Assembly (NCBI RefSeq): GCF_001638985.1 | Contig: NW_017265191.1 | Span: 124,001-188,000, forward strand | Reading direction: 5' to 3' | Origin: Phycomyces blakesleeanus NRRL 1555(-) | Taxonomy: Eukaryota > Mucoromycota > Mucoromycetes > Mucorales > Phycomycetaceae | Length of the DNA: 64,000 bases | In this document: piece after piece, positions 35,078 to 46,452 of the stretch | Layout: each line of letters starts with the position of its first letter | Position numbering within the stretch: position 1 is the stretch's first letter | Position numbers and translations under genes: made by a program | Notes under the pieces: generated by a model | What the model was told of the DNA's origin: nothing | Seen by the model: only the letters and a program-made list of their open reading frames with translations | Database searches by the model: none

Positions 35078-36600
35078 TCATACAGAAGAAGGCTGGTGGC
35101 CAGGGTTGGTTTCAGTTTGGCGCACAGAAACATCAGGACGTTGGTTGTTGTTTCGTGAAGAAAATAAGAAAATGTCTAAAATATTGTGTACAGCCATAAT
35201 GTCGCGATTCCATACAATATTGCAAGTGGTTTCTTGGAGCTGCAATATTGCGTGCACTCTTCGCTTCGACTTGCTGTTAACTAAGTTTTCTACATTTCTC
35301 TTCTTGAACTCATTGCATACTTGGCTGGTCAGGTATTCATATAACATGTACATCTCCATGTTCATGCTACAAAATGTTTTAAAGTCTTCTTAACAAGATG
35401 GGTAGGTGCCGCTTTATTTCCCCTGAGGGCATGGTTGAACACACCATCCCCAAAAGCAATGCTTGTTTTTACGGGAGCCTCAGTATGGTCAGTGGAGGCA
35501 GGAAGAAAGAATTTATTCTTGTACTTGTGTGGTGCCTATATCCCTGTGGATGTGTTCTTATTCTATTTGGTGCTGTTGTATACCAAACGCTTGCAAATCT
35601 CATTCAGTCCTTTCTGCTTCCGCATATAGCATTTAAATTTTAATTTGGATGACCCAGAGGTGTATTAGTATAAAAGAAATTAACTAAATGACATATTTTA
35701 CACTGAACAATTATTTTGACTATAATATTTTGTAATGGTATCATACAAATCAAGTCGTTCTTTACATACTTTTAGGAGATCTGCTTCGTTCGTGGTTTTG
35801 AGCGAGCTCAAATCAGATATATTTAAATAGTTATCCAGATGTTCCTTCTTATATACTGTACATCATTAAATCCACGAAGATGATAATATTCATTCACGCT
35901 TGTCGTTCTTTGTCTCCCAGATGTATCGATAGCGGTGATGATATCACAAACACCAGGGTCAACAGCCCAAATCTGGCAACCTTTATCAATATCGTTGATA
36001 AAATCTGCAGGTTGTTTTTGAGCAGGCGCTTCCTTTTTCTTCTGGGCGACACGGGAAACCAGAGAATAGATACAATAACCGTCAGTAATTATTAAGTTGC
36101 TAAATACGAATTTATTAAAGTTAAACATTCTTCTAAATAAATAAATAAATAAAAATCTATACCTGAATTGTTTTTTCCAGTTGAAAGACTGTTTCTTGTA
36201 CGGAATCCTAACTCTGAAAAGTTGCAAATCTGATGATAAGAATTTGTGAGGACAGGCTTGCTTTTTTCCCATTTACAGTTATTACAGCAAAAACAGAAGC
36301 GAATAGACTCTGGTCGATGGTTGGGATTAAAAGACCATCAGCAGGCATTTTTATGAATAAAAAGTTGACAAAAAGAGCACCAACATATACAACTTTGTTG
36401 GTATAGTCTACCTTGCGAACCAGTTCTTGAACAAACTCCTAATTATTGTAAATATTTTTCAATGATGTCTTGATAACGAACTGTTCAGTTCTTTCGTCTG
36501 GTTCACATGAAGAATCCTTAACCTTTCTGTTGGGACATAGCTTGATTGCTGCCCGCGCACGAGTGCTTAAATTTTAAGAAAGGCACCGTTTTTCTATATC
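35078..36600 (-). pseudogene. Decayed TnpB/Fanzor-like RNA-guided nuclease, copy C
   Basis: Longest of three relics, broken by stops and frame changes. Reading leftward: an N-terminal block KLCPNRKVKDSSCEPDERTE ... FVQELVRKVDYTNK (about 36560-36420), then VGALFVNFLFIKMPADGLLI (about 36390-36330). RuvC-I follows as IWAVDPGVCDIITAID (about 35972-35925), with the DPG aspartate, then SVNEYYHLRGFNDV. KTSIAFGDGVF (about 35480-35450) matches IIAFGTG/ISFGNG of copies A and B. The finger block is EYLTSQVCNE ... ETTCN, ending IVWNRDIMAVHNI (about 35215-35180), which keeps the RuvC-III aspartate. Two finger cysteines are lost (VCNEF, LQLQ), and the intron found in A and B at TS-x|IC is absent here. The family is the eukaryotic TnpB relative Fanzor, known from fungi inside assorted DNA transposons. 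Confidence 0.65.
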
Positions 36601-37245
36601 GCTTTTACTGTTTTAAATTCTAAATTATAGCAAAGCATCCTTCTTATATATTTTCTTTTGAATTTTTTAAGATGTTTCTGGCCTTGATGAAGAAGCTTCC
36701 TCTGGATCTGTAGAATCAAAAGATAAAAAAAGTAGTTAAATAACTGAATATTATAAAAATGTATATTATATCTTATCTTCATCCACTTTAGTTTCCTTAC
36801 TTGTCTGCTCCGTATGTTGGGATTCTAATTCTTCATAAATAAAATACACATAAATTCTCAGCTCAAAGTTGTTCTTTATTGGTTTTTAAAAGGCTTTAAT
36901 GCTGATATACATACATATACGTCTTATAGAATATAGTTTTGGCGAGCAGAACATCGACAGGAAAGGACGAAAAGAGGAAACAATCGACAATGCGAGCGCA
37001 TTTCTTAGAGTTTGAGTCAACAACTAGAATTTTTTTAACATAAGAGACAGTCTTATTTTATGCTCTCTTCTTAAAGACTTATGCCCTTTTTAATAAGATC
37101 CCAATGGCATTATCTTCATTTCAGTAACATCCACAAAAATATAGTGAAAATATTAGATAAGTTCAATTTATCTGAATTTATTTCTTTTTTTGTCTGATTT
37201 TTTATTTTGCTTTTCCAAAATAGGTATGCTGTACGTCTAGAAATA

Positions 37246-37516
37246 CAGAAAAACACATTTGTACGTCGCACAATTCGAAAAAATAAGGCGCATTTTTGGG
37301 ATAAATATTTTTCAAAGCTTTTTATATTTAAGCAAAAATTTGAGTATACATTATAAAAATCGAGTGTCAGAATGTTTATTATGATCCTTAATAGCCTAAG
37401 AATGCCTCTCTATGCGGTTTATTTGAGAGGAAAAAAGATCCATTCATAACGGTTAGGAACTCTTAAAAATACGCCTTGTATTCTCGAATTATGCGACTTA
37501 CAAATGTGTTTTAGTT
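37246..37516. mobile_element. 271-bp MITE-like block sharing the element's termini
   Basis: Begins CAGAAAAACACATTTGTACG after a TA and is closed by the inverted right terminus of the larger element at 37516, also followed by TA. The two ends are inverted repeats of about 50 bp. It could be a non-autonomous derivative (MITE) next to the larger element, or the larger element's own right end after insertion of a second copy. Confidence 0.5.
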
Positions 37517-37518
37517 TA

Positions 37519-38055
37519 TTTTTGTCAAATTTAAACTTCACTTTTTTGTATTTATTGGTCGGCTACAGTGCAAAGCACAGCGATTAGCTTAATATGCCTG
37601 AATTTTTATATTACAAAATTTATATGAGAGGGAAAATGTAAAAGGAGATTAAAAGAAAAAAACTATTCCAAGGGACTCCTTATCACCACAAGCGCCTCGG
37701 TTGCTATCATACCAGGAAGGAAGGACTGTTCGTCCATGACTGAGGCCCAGTGAGCTCGCCAAATGGCATTTTAAACTTCACTTTGGTTTGCTACCTTTTA
37801 TAAAATTAGATTTAAAACACCGAACATAAATTTTGTGAAAAGAGAAAGAAAAAAAAGGGGAAGACTGTAAAAGATCAAAGGCTTTTTTCAGAAGCAGCCT
37901 GATATAATCACACGAATCTCTTTTAACTTTGCCGTTTGTTGACCGTGGTAATGAGAGAGAGAATTATCTCATAATTTTGATGACCTTGTTTTTGGAGTTC
38001 CATAGAAATTCCAGAAGTTAACGATGTCCATGAACATTGGGTCATTAGGCCAAAT
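37519..38055. other. Intergenic right of the TIR element
   Basis: 37540-37566 matches 11481-11508 closely (CTTTTTTGTATTTATTGG core). A 34-codon open stretch on the minus strand at about 37765-37665 reads IWRAHWASVMDEQSFLPGMI, with protein-like composition; it may be a fragment of a decayed transposon gene. I cannot name it. Confidence 0.3.
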
Positions 38056-38160
38056 GACCTGACCTGACCTGACCTGACCTGGCCTGGCCTGGCCTGGCCT
38101 GGCCTGGCCTGACTTGCTTTGCCTTGCTTTGCCTTGCTTCGCCTTGCTTTGCCTTGGCTT
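38056..38160. repeat. Compound pentanucleotide satellite
   Basis: Twenty-one consecutive 5-bp units: GACCT x5, GGCCT x6, then GACTT and a run alternating GCTTT and GCCTT, with single variants. The 5-bp register holds throughout, so it arose by slippage with drifting unit sequence. GTTGG and GAGAGT repeats follow at 38173-38235. Confidence 0.92.
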
Positions 38161-38260
38161 TTCAAAGGTTGAGTCGGGTTGGGTTGGGTTTGGTTGGAGT
38201 CGGGGTTGAGGTGAGAGTGAGAGTGAGAGTGAAATGGGGTGGAGTTGGTTTTAAGACGAG

Positions 38261-38740
38261 TTATTTTTTTTGGACGCGTGTTATACATCCAATCCTTCCC
38301 TTGCTATTCATCATGGCTTGTATTAACGCTGGAGTGTAAGAACGAAAGCCAGCCTTTTGAAGATGCTTTATAATTATGCTTATATCCACGGCCTCGTCGT
38401 CTGTTTTCGAGTTTGTTTTACTGGTATTGGAACTTGTAGTGGAGGTTGTATCGGAAGAAGACGACCCGATAATGTTTTTCTTGATACGCAATCCTGGGCG
38501 ACTCTGATACTTTTCAACAATTTTCTTTGGTCTGCCCGTCCTTGGTTTCAGCTCAGTAGTTCCAGTTTTCTCCATTCGTTTGATTACATCGCGAACAGTT
38601 GACTTTGGAATCTTCATTAGATTGGAGATTTGGGGAACTTTCATTCCAGAGCGATTAAGCCAGATGATGCCACCACAATCAAATTGAGTTTTTGGAGTAC
38701 AGCCAACTCGAGACTTTGGATTTCCGTCGGTCGATGACAT
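38261..38740 (-). CDS. Small Tc1-type helix-turn-helix DNA-binding protein
   Basis: A single open frame of 159 aa from ATG 38740 (MSSTDGNPKSRVG). An upstream in-frame ATG at 38929 would add a hydrophobic, low-complexity leader that looks like translated untranslated sequence, so the downstream start is preferred. Residues about 15-75 contain a homeodomain-like HTH: IIWLNRSGMKVPQISNLMKI then PKSTVRDVIKRMEKTG, followed by the basic GRPKK, the arrangement of the N-terminal HTH of Tc1/mariner transposases (GRPR-like motif). No DDE catalytic domain follows. Instead there is a Ser/Thr-rich linker and a C-terminal helix (ISIIIKHLQKAGFRSYTPAL). It may be a domesticated HTH, or a truncated transposase. 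It faces a palindrome array 220-350 bp upstream. Confidence 0.6.
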   Translation of the reverse strand: MSSTDGNPKSRVGCTPKTQFDCGGIIWLNRSGMKVPQISNLMKIPKSTVRDVIKRMEKTGTTELKPRTGRPKKIVEKYQSRPGLRIKKNIIGSSSSDTTSTTSSNTSKTNSKTDDEAVDISIIIKHLQKAGFRSYTPALIQAMMNSKGRIGCITRVQKK

Positions 38741-38959
38741 TGACGGCTTCTGTAATAAGGCGAGTGTCGAATAAAGTAAGAATAAAATAAAAGGACCAAG
38801 AAAAAAAAACACACGCACACACACAGAGAGAAAGAGATAGATAATAGAAGAGAGAAGTAGACCCATTTTTGGAAAGATGCGACGACTTTTTCCTAGTGTG
38901 ACTGTAGTGCTGTTGTAAATTATGTACACTTTCCAGATTTTTTTTACGTATACTCTGTG

Positions 38960-39100
38960 TTTACGTTTACCGTAGCTTGTTACGCTAGACGTAGCTCTAA
39001 GTTACTCGTCCAATCAGCTCTTGTTACGCAGGGCGTAACTCTCGGTTACGTTTACCGTAACTTTGTTACATTGAACATAACTCTCAGTCACGTCCTGTTT
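38960..39100. repeat. Phased array of seven palindromes (GTTACG-n-CGTAAC)
   Basis: Sites start at about 38960, 38979, 39001, 39023, 39045, 39065 and 39086, a 19-22 bp period. The fourth is a perfect 7-3-7 palindrome (GTTACGC-AGG-GCGTAAC, 39023-39039). The fifth is GTTACG-TTTAC-CGTAAC (39045-39061). The first repeats TTACGTTTACCGTA. The third and last keep only part of the motif. Two-turn spacing places all sites on one helical face, as in operator arrays. Confidence 0.75.
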
Positions 39101-42100
39101 CTTTCTTGCTGTATTTTTTTGCATCGTTTCCATGAATAAAAAGATCAGTAATATTTGATTTTTTAATGTTTATTTATTCAGACTGTTGTCTTCTAATTCT
39201 TTTTTATCACTGCTGTTGTATTTGACATATTTTGAGTAACCATCGTGATACAAGAATACGAACAAGTCACTATAGTCTGTTTACCCAATGGAACGCTCAT
39301 CCCGCATAATAGTCATTAAGAATATAGATACTCAATGTGACCGGGTAAATCCCGTTACATATAAAGACTCAATTAAATCACTCTTTTTTCAGTCAGTTCG
39401 ATTCGACTTATATGCCTCTTAATAAACTCTCCTGTGTCTCAAAGTACTTATCAAGTCTTCCCTTCCATACCTAAGTGCAACAACTATCCCCCCCCCCCCC
39501 CTTTTTTTTTTTAAGAAAAATAATCCCATCCAGAGGATTTGTTGATTTTCAAGTTACCTAAAATTTTTCGCCCTGAATCTGTCATACTATCAAAAAAAAC
39601 CATGTGGCAATATTAGTATACTATTGATATCTCAGCTTCTTTTTTCCATCTTGGCAATAATGCCTATGTAAATGAATCTTCTGAATTACCGAAAAATACG
39701 CACTGCGATACTTTATTCATACCAAAACCAATCACGCAGAGCAGCCTACCCCCAATTGAAGAGCATACAGATATCTCATCACGCTTTACCTACACTGTAG
39801 ATATGTTGGCTACAATTTCTGGGAACATATCTTCAAAAAAAATGGCAAGGCTATGGGCTGAAAACGTCTCTTAAATGTAGCCGCAGAGCAATCCTTTATT
39901 AAGGTCTATGCAACCAAAGAAATCTTACGTGAGATGTATTCTAGTTATAGAAAACGGAAGAAATAAATTATACTTGCTTTCTCTACTTCTACTCCTCTCC
40001 TCCTTTCTTTGCATACCCCTATATTTTTGGAAACTCGTGAAGATTACATAAGAAAAGGAGTTGTATCAGTTCTGAAAAAAGCGATAATCAGTGATCATCT
40101 CTGCAGAAGACAAATGAATATCGCTTTTTATTATAATGATATATTCTTCACCTTTATAAAGCATATTTTCGGTCTATCTTCTTGGGCAAATGGTGCTTTT
40201 TTTAGTACTGAAAAAAAAAAAGGTGTCGCGATCTATGATCGCGGTATAGGAAAATTATAAAATGTTTGGCTACGCCAAACCCTTTTTGATCACTGGGCAA
40301 AGTTTATTTTTAATAATAGGCATATAAACACCTGCACTTAACGCAAAATTTTAAACAGAGTATACGAAAAAAAATCAGAAAAAATGTATACGCTGAAAGG
40401 TACAATATTCGGGACGACGCGAGACGTGTTTTATATTCTACTTTAATTGTTCGAACCAACTGTTACATTATATATATATCATAAGCAAAATATGGGGTAT
40501 ATTAGACATTAAGTAGAGACGATGTTTTATTCTGTGATAAAGAATAGCGCCGTTATTGTATACTTTTTTTTGGGAATAACTATTTACTGGGTATGTCTTG
40601 ACGTTTTGAGTTAATAAAGAGAATATGGTAAATTATAGTATATTATGAAATAGCTCACACAAAAGGTAATTAGCCGAGTGGTTTATTCTATAAACCATGT
40701 CACACTGTTTTATACTATTATATGATATGTCATACTACACTATAATACACTATACCACGCTATATTATGTTATACTATGTTGTATTATACTATACTACTA
40801 TACACTGTTCTCTTCTATCGATTTATTTTATAATTGAGTAATTGGGCTATATTTTGTACTAAACTACAGTTAGCTAAGGAAAAGACGAAACTTCCTGTAT
40901 ATCCAAGAGTAGCAAGTATTCAAAATATAAAGCAGGTTGTGTCCCTAAATTATATATTTTGAAGTCAAGCTGCTTCTGAGGCTATTTAAGAACGAAAGCG
41001 CATGGGTTCTTGTCAAGATCATTGAGAGGCTTTTATTGTGTAACTACAAGTGTGTTTGGTCGTACGTGAGGTCTTGACAAGCCTTCCTGTTTTTCTTATT
41101 CGTCACATGCGACACAAAAGAATTATACTCTATTATATGAAAATAATTTATCTTCCACGATTTTATGTAAAATATAGTAACTACACGTAGAGTGTACACT
41201 TCTTTAAACATGTATATAATTATATATATATATATATATATGCGTGTGTGTGTGTGTATGTCTGTATGTGTATATTTGGCTTCTCGGCATACTAATAAAC
41301 TATTTCCCCGAGCATTACTCAGATTATCAACATTTATCTTCTTTCACAACTAGTCAACACACATTTACATATACATCTACAGCATTAATGATTATTATGT
41401 AAAGGAAATGTTCAGTGCTTTAAAGCGAAAATCTTGTGATTTAAGCTTTACCAACTTGAAAGACGAATGGGGATTTCTCCGTTTATCAAAGAACATTTGC
41501 TGCATACAACTATCCCTTACAGCGGAGTAGGCTTCCAATCTTACTCAGAACATCTATTTTAGCCAATTGCAACTCTATAATAAAAGAGTAATAGAAACAG
41601 TAAAAGACAAGGGGATAAAGAAACTCCTTAAGGAACAGGGTCTTATTTATACTTGTTTATTTCTGTGGTTGATATTGTGCATATTTTTTTTGAATGAGAG
41701 ACTAGGTAAAGATGGTCAGTATGGAGACCACTGCCAAGAATATACATAATGCATACATGTACCCAAGTATTTAGAAATGATTTATTCAAAACCTTTAGTA
41801 CATTATGGGATAAGAATAGTATATTATATTATTGTTTTCTCATTTCTCCAGATTTAAGCAGTTTAATAAGTATTTGTTAAGTTTTGTAGCATCTGTGGCC
41901 CAAGAAATAAATAAATATAGATACAAATATAAATACAAATACAAATGATTTAAAAGTCACTTTTTTCTATGCCACAAGAATCACTCCTATAGTTTTTTTT
42001 TGACACATACGCGCACGCACACGCATATAGAAAAGAGCATAGTCAATAGTATAGTAGTTACTTTGGCTTACCTATGAAAGTATTTGTGAGGCGTGTGGAC

Positions 42101-42291
42101 ATTGTAGTTGCTTTCTTTGTTCTTTATTGATTTCTGTGGTTATGGTTTGATTGGTTTGATTGACAAGTAGTTCCTCTGATTTCTATCTATCAGGTATTTT
42201 CCATTCTCCCTTTTTTTATGTGTATGCATATATATATATATATATCCGGCAGGAAAAGAAACCAAGATGATATTCACTCGTTGCAATGAGG
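39101..42291. other. 3.2-kb gene-poor region
   Basis: A C14-T11 homopolymer pair lies at 39488-39512. An open stretch without ATG at about 39650-39872 (+) reads NESSELPKNTHCDTLFIPKP and ends WAENVS-stop. A later frame at 40009-40260 (+) contains ETREDYIRKGVVSVLKKAII. Both have protein-like composition, and the pair may be a decayed gene I cannot name. TA/TG microsatellites lie at 41221-41258 and 42227-42245. Confidence 0.35.
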
Positions 42292-44459
42292 TTAATTATT
42301 CTTTGGCTTGAAGCTTTCATTCAAGTCTTGAGTACTGTTACTACTATTTGGTACAAATGTTGATGAGGTGGATGCTTCTGGTGATGGGTGACCTAGAATA
42401 GAAGTATAAGTAAAAGTAAAAGTGAAAGTATAAACGTTTATATATGGACATAATTTAATAGAAGAAGAATAAAGAAATAAAGCAAAACTCACTATAATTG
42501 TTTAAAAACTCATCCATATTCACATAGTTCAGAGCATCATCTTTGGGCGAAAACTTATTTGGATCAAACCCAAGATGCTGTGTCAGAGCATCAAGGCTGT
42601 TTCCTAGTGCGTCTGTGTCCCGATTGATCAAGTGGGTAGCTTCTCCTAGATGATTTGGTCCCATATGGCCTTGGAGTAGAGGCATGATATCTGGAATGCT
42701 GGTAGAAATGTGAGGGGTGTTTGATGGTGTGATATTATGGATTTTTGTGGATGTGGTGGATGCAGGGCTTTGTGAGATTTCTGGAGAAGAAGATGAGGAG
42801 GAAGGAGATTGGGCTGGATGATGATATAATTTTGAATGATCTATTGTGTTTAGTCCTGATCCACTCATATTACTGTAGTCTACGTTTTGAGGTAGGCCGG
42901 CACTATAGAATGCATCATTTGTCAATTGACTGAAAAGAGAAGGGTTTGTCTGTGCCAGACTAAATAGGCTCTGAAGCCCTTGTAGCTGTTGAACATTGAG
43001 AAGAGCAGCAATATCTGATGGTGATGGTGATGGTGATGGTGATGGCTGAGAAGGTTGAGATGGGAGATAGCCTGAATAGAGAAAGAAAAAGAAAGAGAAA
43101 AGAACAATTATAAGAATCCCATTTCTAATACCTTTAACTTTTTTTTCTATAAAATAAGAAGCTCATCACTATCACAACAACTAAGCACCAACCTTGAACT
43201 GTGCGCTGTTGCTGTTGCTTTGTCTGATTGTTCAAGGCTATTGCTTCTGCAAGGTCCGCAACAGGACTATCCGAAGGTGGTACAGGCGGAGATAGACTTT
43301 CCGGAAGTGTGTGTCCAGACGCACTGGACAAAAGTGTCTCTGCATCATACTCAGAGTCCTCTGCTATACACTCTTTAATTTTGTTTTTTGTCGATTGGCG
43401 TCGGATTTTTGCCCGGGATCTTTCTTCTTCTTCGTAATCATCCTCTTTACTATTGTTCGTATTCATATTTGTGTTTGTGTTTGTGTTTGAATTGTTCTTG
43501 TTCATATTCTTGCTCCTATCATTTCCACTATTATCACTATCGTCATTGCTGTATTCTGTATTCGTATCACCAATCAAATAACGTCTTTTACGTGGAATGG
43601 AAACTCTTTTCTTTTCACTTGAAAACACAGACGCAAGAAACCTAAGAATCTTGTCAATTGTCTCTTGATGTCTTTGGTGCTTTTCTCTTGTCGCTAAATT
43701 CTCTTGCCAGAGAATCTGATTGTCGTTCTGGACACTCTTTAGATGAGAACTGATGCTCATTTGATGTTTTTTGATGGCAGATATCTCGTCCAGAATGTGA
43801 TTCAAGTCATAGTTTCCATGTTCCTTTTCGTCTGAATCACGTCCTTTCTTTCGGGTTACAAGAAGCAATAAGTCTGGTTGGTTGCGTTGAAAGTGTGGAT
43901 TACTAAATTCCCATTGCTCCGACTCGTCGTCTGCCTGCAGGACGCCTTGCTGGAGATGAGGCACCTTGTGAAATCCATACATATTGAGCTGTCTGACAAA
44001 TGATGAAAAGTTGCTATGCTTGAAGAATCGAGGTAAGACTCGCTTAGCAAAATCTACGTGCCGAGCAACAATAAAAGACGTTCCATCAGTGGCCCATCTT
44101 ATCAAGTCGTCTGAGCCTGGGTCTTCAACCATACTAGGGAATGACACGGTTAATTTTTTGCATATATACTTCATTCTTTTATAATGAAATATTTATGTAT
44201 TATAGTTCTCTTACTTGTATAGCTTATTTAAGAACGCTGGTACGTTCTGCATCTTGGCTCGTTGAGTCTGGTGCGGATTGCTGATAACTTGAGTTGTAGA
44301 AGACGGTAAAGCCTGTGATTCTAATAGGGTCTCCATTGATTTCGTTTCAGATGGAGTTAAGTTGGCAGCAAATGAATTATTTGCATTGCTTGTAGAAGAC
44401 TGGAGGGAATTCAATATTGCACTGGGCAAAGGAGCAATGTGAGCCGGAGGGTGACTCAT
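42292..44459 (-). CDS. Heat shock transcription factor (HSF1-like)
   Basis: Four exons (44459-44215, 44133-43193, 43071-42493, 42392-42292) give 621 aa. The HSF DNA-binding domain spans residues about 70-180: VPAFLNKLYNMVEDPGSDDL, FIVARHVDFAKRVLPRFFKH, then NFSSFVRQLNMYGFHKVPHL, which is the recognition helix and the loop after it, and WEFSNPHFQRNQPDLLLLV. Residues about 190-255 form the hydrophobic-heptad trimerisation coil (LNHILDEISAIKKHQMSISS). A basic segment (KKRVSIPRKRRYL) could be a nuclear signal. The rest is disordered, rich in Asn, Thr and Ser. The C-terminus has FSPKDDALNYVNMDEFLNNY, an acidic-aromatic activation-type segment. An intron splits the Asn codon of KLYN, inside the DNA-binding domain. 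HSF trimers bind nGAAn repeats and drive chaperone genes. Confidence 0.94.
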
Positions 44460-46419
44460 TAAACAATCGAAGGATTATACGGTTATGAAAAGGTTTCTAA
44501 CAATGAGTAGGTTTTTTTTGTCCTTTCTTCTTATTTCTTTCTTTCTTTCTTTTTATGTATATATATTAATAAGAAAGGCAATTAAAGAAAACACAGTACA
44601 ATGCAATGTAATGCGATACAATATATATATAAAAGAATGAGTTGAATTATTGATCGTTCAAGATCAACAAGGCTTACTTTACTTTCGTATACTTGTGGCT
44701 TGCAAGATCTGACCGGTTTTGGGAAGGTTGTTTTTTTTTATTGGTGGAAGGAAAAATATTTGTTTCTGGCTTTACACCTGTCATAATCAAATAACGTTTA
44801 ACAAATCGTCCTCTATCATATTCTTGTGGTTAAGACACACCGAAGAAACAGATACTAACTCCTAAATGAATTCTAGGCATAAACACTGAATTACTAGAGT
44901 CAAGGTTGTTTATACATATAATATATACTCACACTCTCAAATACACTCAGGTATGAAACTAAGGTGTATAATTAGAAAGCTAGATTCTTGCTTTTCTTAT
45001 TTATTTTTTTACGTATATGGAATGGTTTAGCCAAGTACCATTATATTGTATAAGAATATGAGTGCGTGCGTTTCGACATCAGTGTGTTGACTAATAAATT
45101 CACAAAAGAAAGGGGATTATATATATATATCTCAAGAGGATGTTCTACTAATAAGCAAGCATATGATATAATGGTTCTTATTTTTGTCTTCCTTATAATT
45201 CGTGAAACGCAGATCTGATTTTGGGGTAAAAAAGAAACAATATCCATTCAAATTACGGTTGAGGCCTTTCCCCCCCCTTTTTTTTGTTAACCCCACTAAG
45301 GGAAAATGAAGATATGAATTCGTAAGAGTTACGTATATCTTGTATATTAATACACAACAAGAAGGTAATATCGATGATAAAACAAAGGTGGCACGATCTT
45401 TAAGAAAGTACACACACATATATACATGTATATTTTAAAGATCAAGAAGAACATATTCAACAAATCGCCATGTGAATATCATGAATCTTTTTTTGGCAAT
45501 CTTCGTAACCAACTTATTCGATATTTCTAAAGCTATCCTTAATCTCTTTATTAGCATCAATTAATAATAAAACACTTGACAGCCAGCTCACATTTCACTG
45601 CCCATTCAATTTCTTTAAATCCTTTTCTGACGGTTAATTCAACCAAGAAATTCGTACAAATATAGATATACATGTGTGCGTGGGTATAGTATTTATATTA
45701 ATATTTCTATCTCTTGTGCTGTTTATTTGGAATATTCTCAAAATTACTTAAAGTACTTGGGGAATAATCAAGGTTAAAAGTTTACCAATGACAATGATAA
45801 TAATAATAATAAAAAAGATAAAAAGAGTAAACCATGAATTCGGGATCAATTTCTTTTTCAAGGTTAATTTGGACGACTTCTCAATAGAATTACCATTACA
45901 CAGTATATATTCATTTTAAAAAATAAATAAATATTTTGTAATGAATCTAAGTCTGGTAAAAGTTATTGGTTAGTAAAAATGTTGTGTGTGTATATATATA
46001 TTTACTATGTATATACTTAATCTTGGTTCAATTATTACCAAAAAAAAAAAACAGGGTAGAAATCTCTTGAAAGAAAAAAAAAAGGCTATTTACGTTCAAT
46101 TGAGCTTAAACCCATACTATCTCTTAGCAACAAATCTAATATTTTTGTAGTTAAAGATATAAACTGACAAACGATAATGGGGTCGGTAATTGCAAAATAA
46201 AGAATAAAACAGACAAATTAAAAGAAACTTTCATTGTAGAATATATAAATTATGTATATACCAAAAAAAAGAGAGAAATCTATGCAGAATTTTATTCAAT
46301 AAAAAAAATGGGTGGTACTCGGTCCAAAGTAGGAAATTTTATCTATACACAATCACAGTGTAAGATCCAGAAACGCTTACCAAAAGATTTTATTTATTTA
46401 TGCTTTATATTATATACAG

Positions 46420-46452
<33 letters not shown>

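Larger units (their letters stand above)
34921..37516 (-). mobile_element. TIR element carrying a decayed TnpB/Fanzor-like gene
   Basis: The left end (34921 onward) begins CAGTAAAACACACTATACAA and continues with AATTCGAGAATACAAGGCGT. The right end, read inward on the minus strand from 37516, begins AACTAAAACACATTTGTAAG and contains the identical AATTCGAGAATACAAGGCGT. About 40 of the first 52 bases agree. Both ends are bordered by TA (34919-34920 and 37517-37518), the target duplication expected of Tc1/mariner-like transposition. The interior carries the nuclease relic on the minus strand (35078-36600). No DDE transposase is visible inside, so it would have moved with help from elsewhere. A third terminus in direct orientation at 37246 shows that the right end may be compound. 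Element boundaries are inferred from the repeats. Confidence 0.6.

Noticed and set aside
35106..35643. Plus-strand frames inside the TIR element
   Set aside because: Antisense to the nuclease relic, whose minus-strand blocks align with copies A and B.
37923..38288. 121-codon frame with SHSHSH and QARPGQ repeats
   Set aside because: It translates the pentamer satellite and GAGAGT repeats and overlaps the HTH gene's 3' end; composition is purely repeat-driven.
38741..38929. N-terminal extension of the HTH protein with a membrane-like leader
   Set aside because: It is hydrophobic low-complexity sequence over CA/T-rich DNA; the downstream ATG gives a clean start, though an upstream exon cannot be excluded.
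38960..39100. CRISPR-like reading of the palindrome array
   Set aside because: Units are 19-22 bp with no unique spacers between conserved repeats, and the host is a eukaryote.
40430..40470. TTCGAAC motif resembling a tRNA T-loop
   Set aside because: No acceptor stem, D arm or anticodon arm could be drawn around it.
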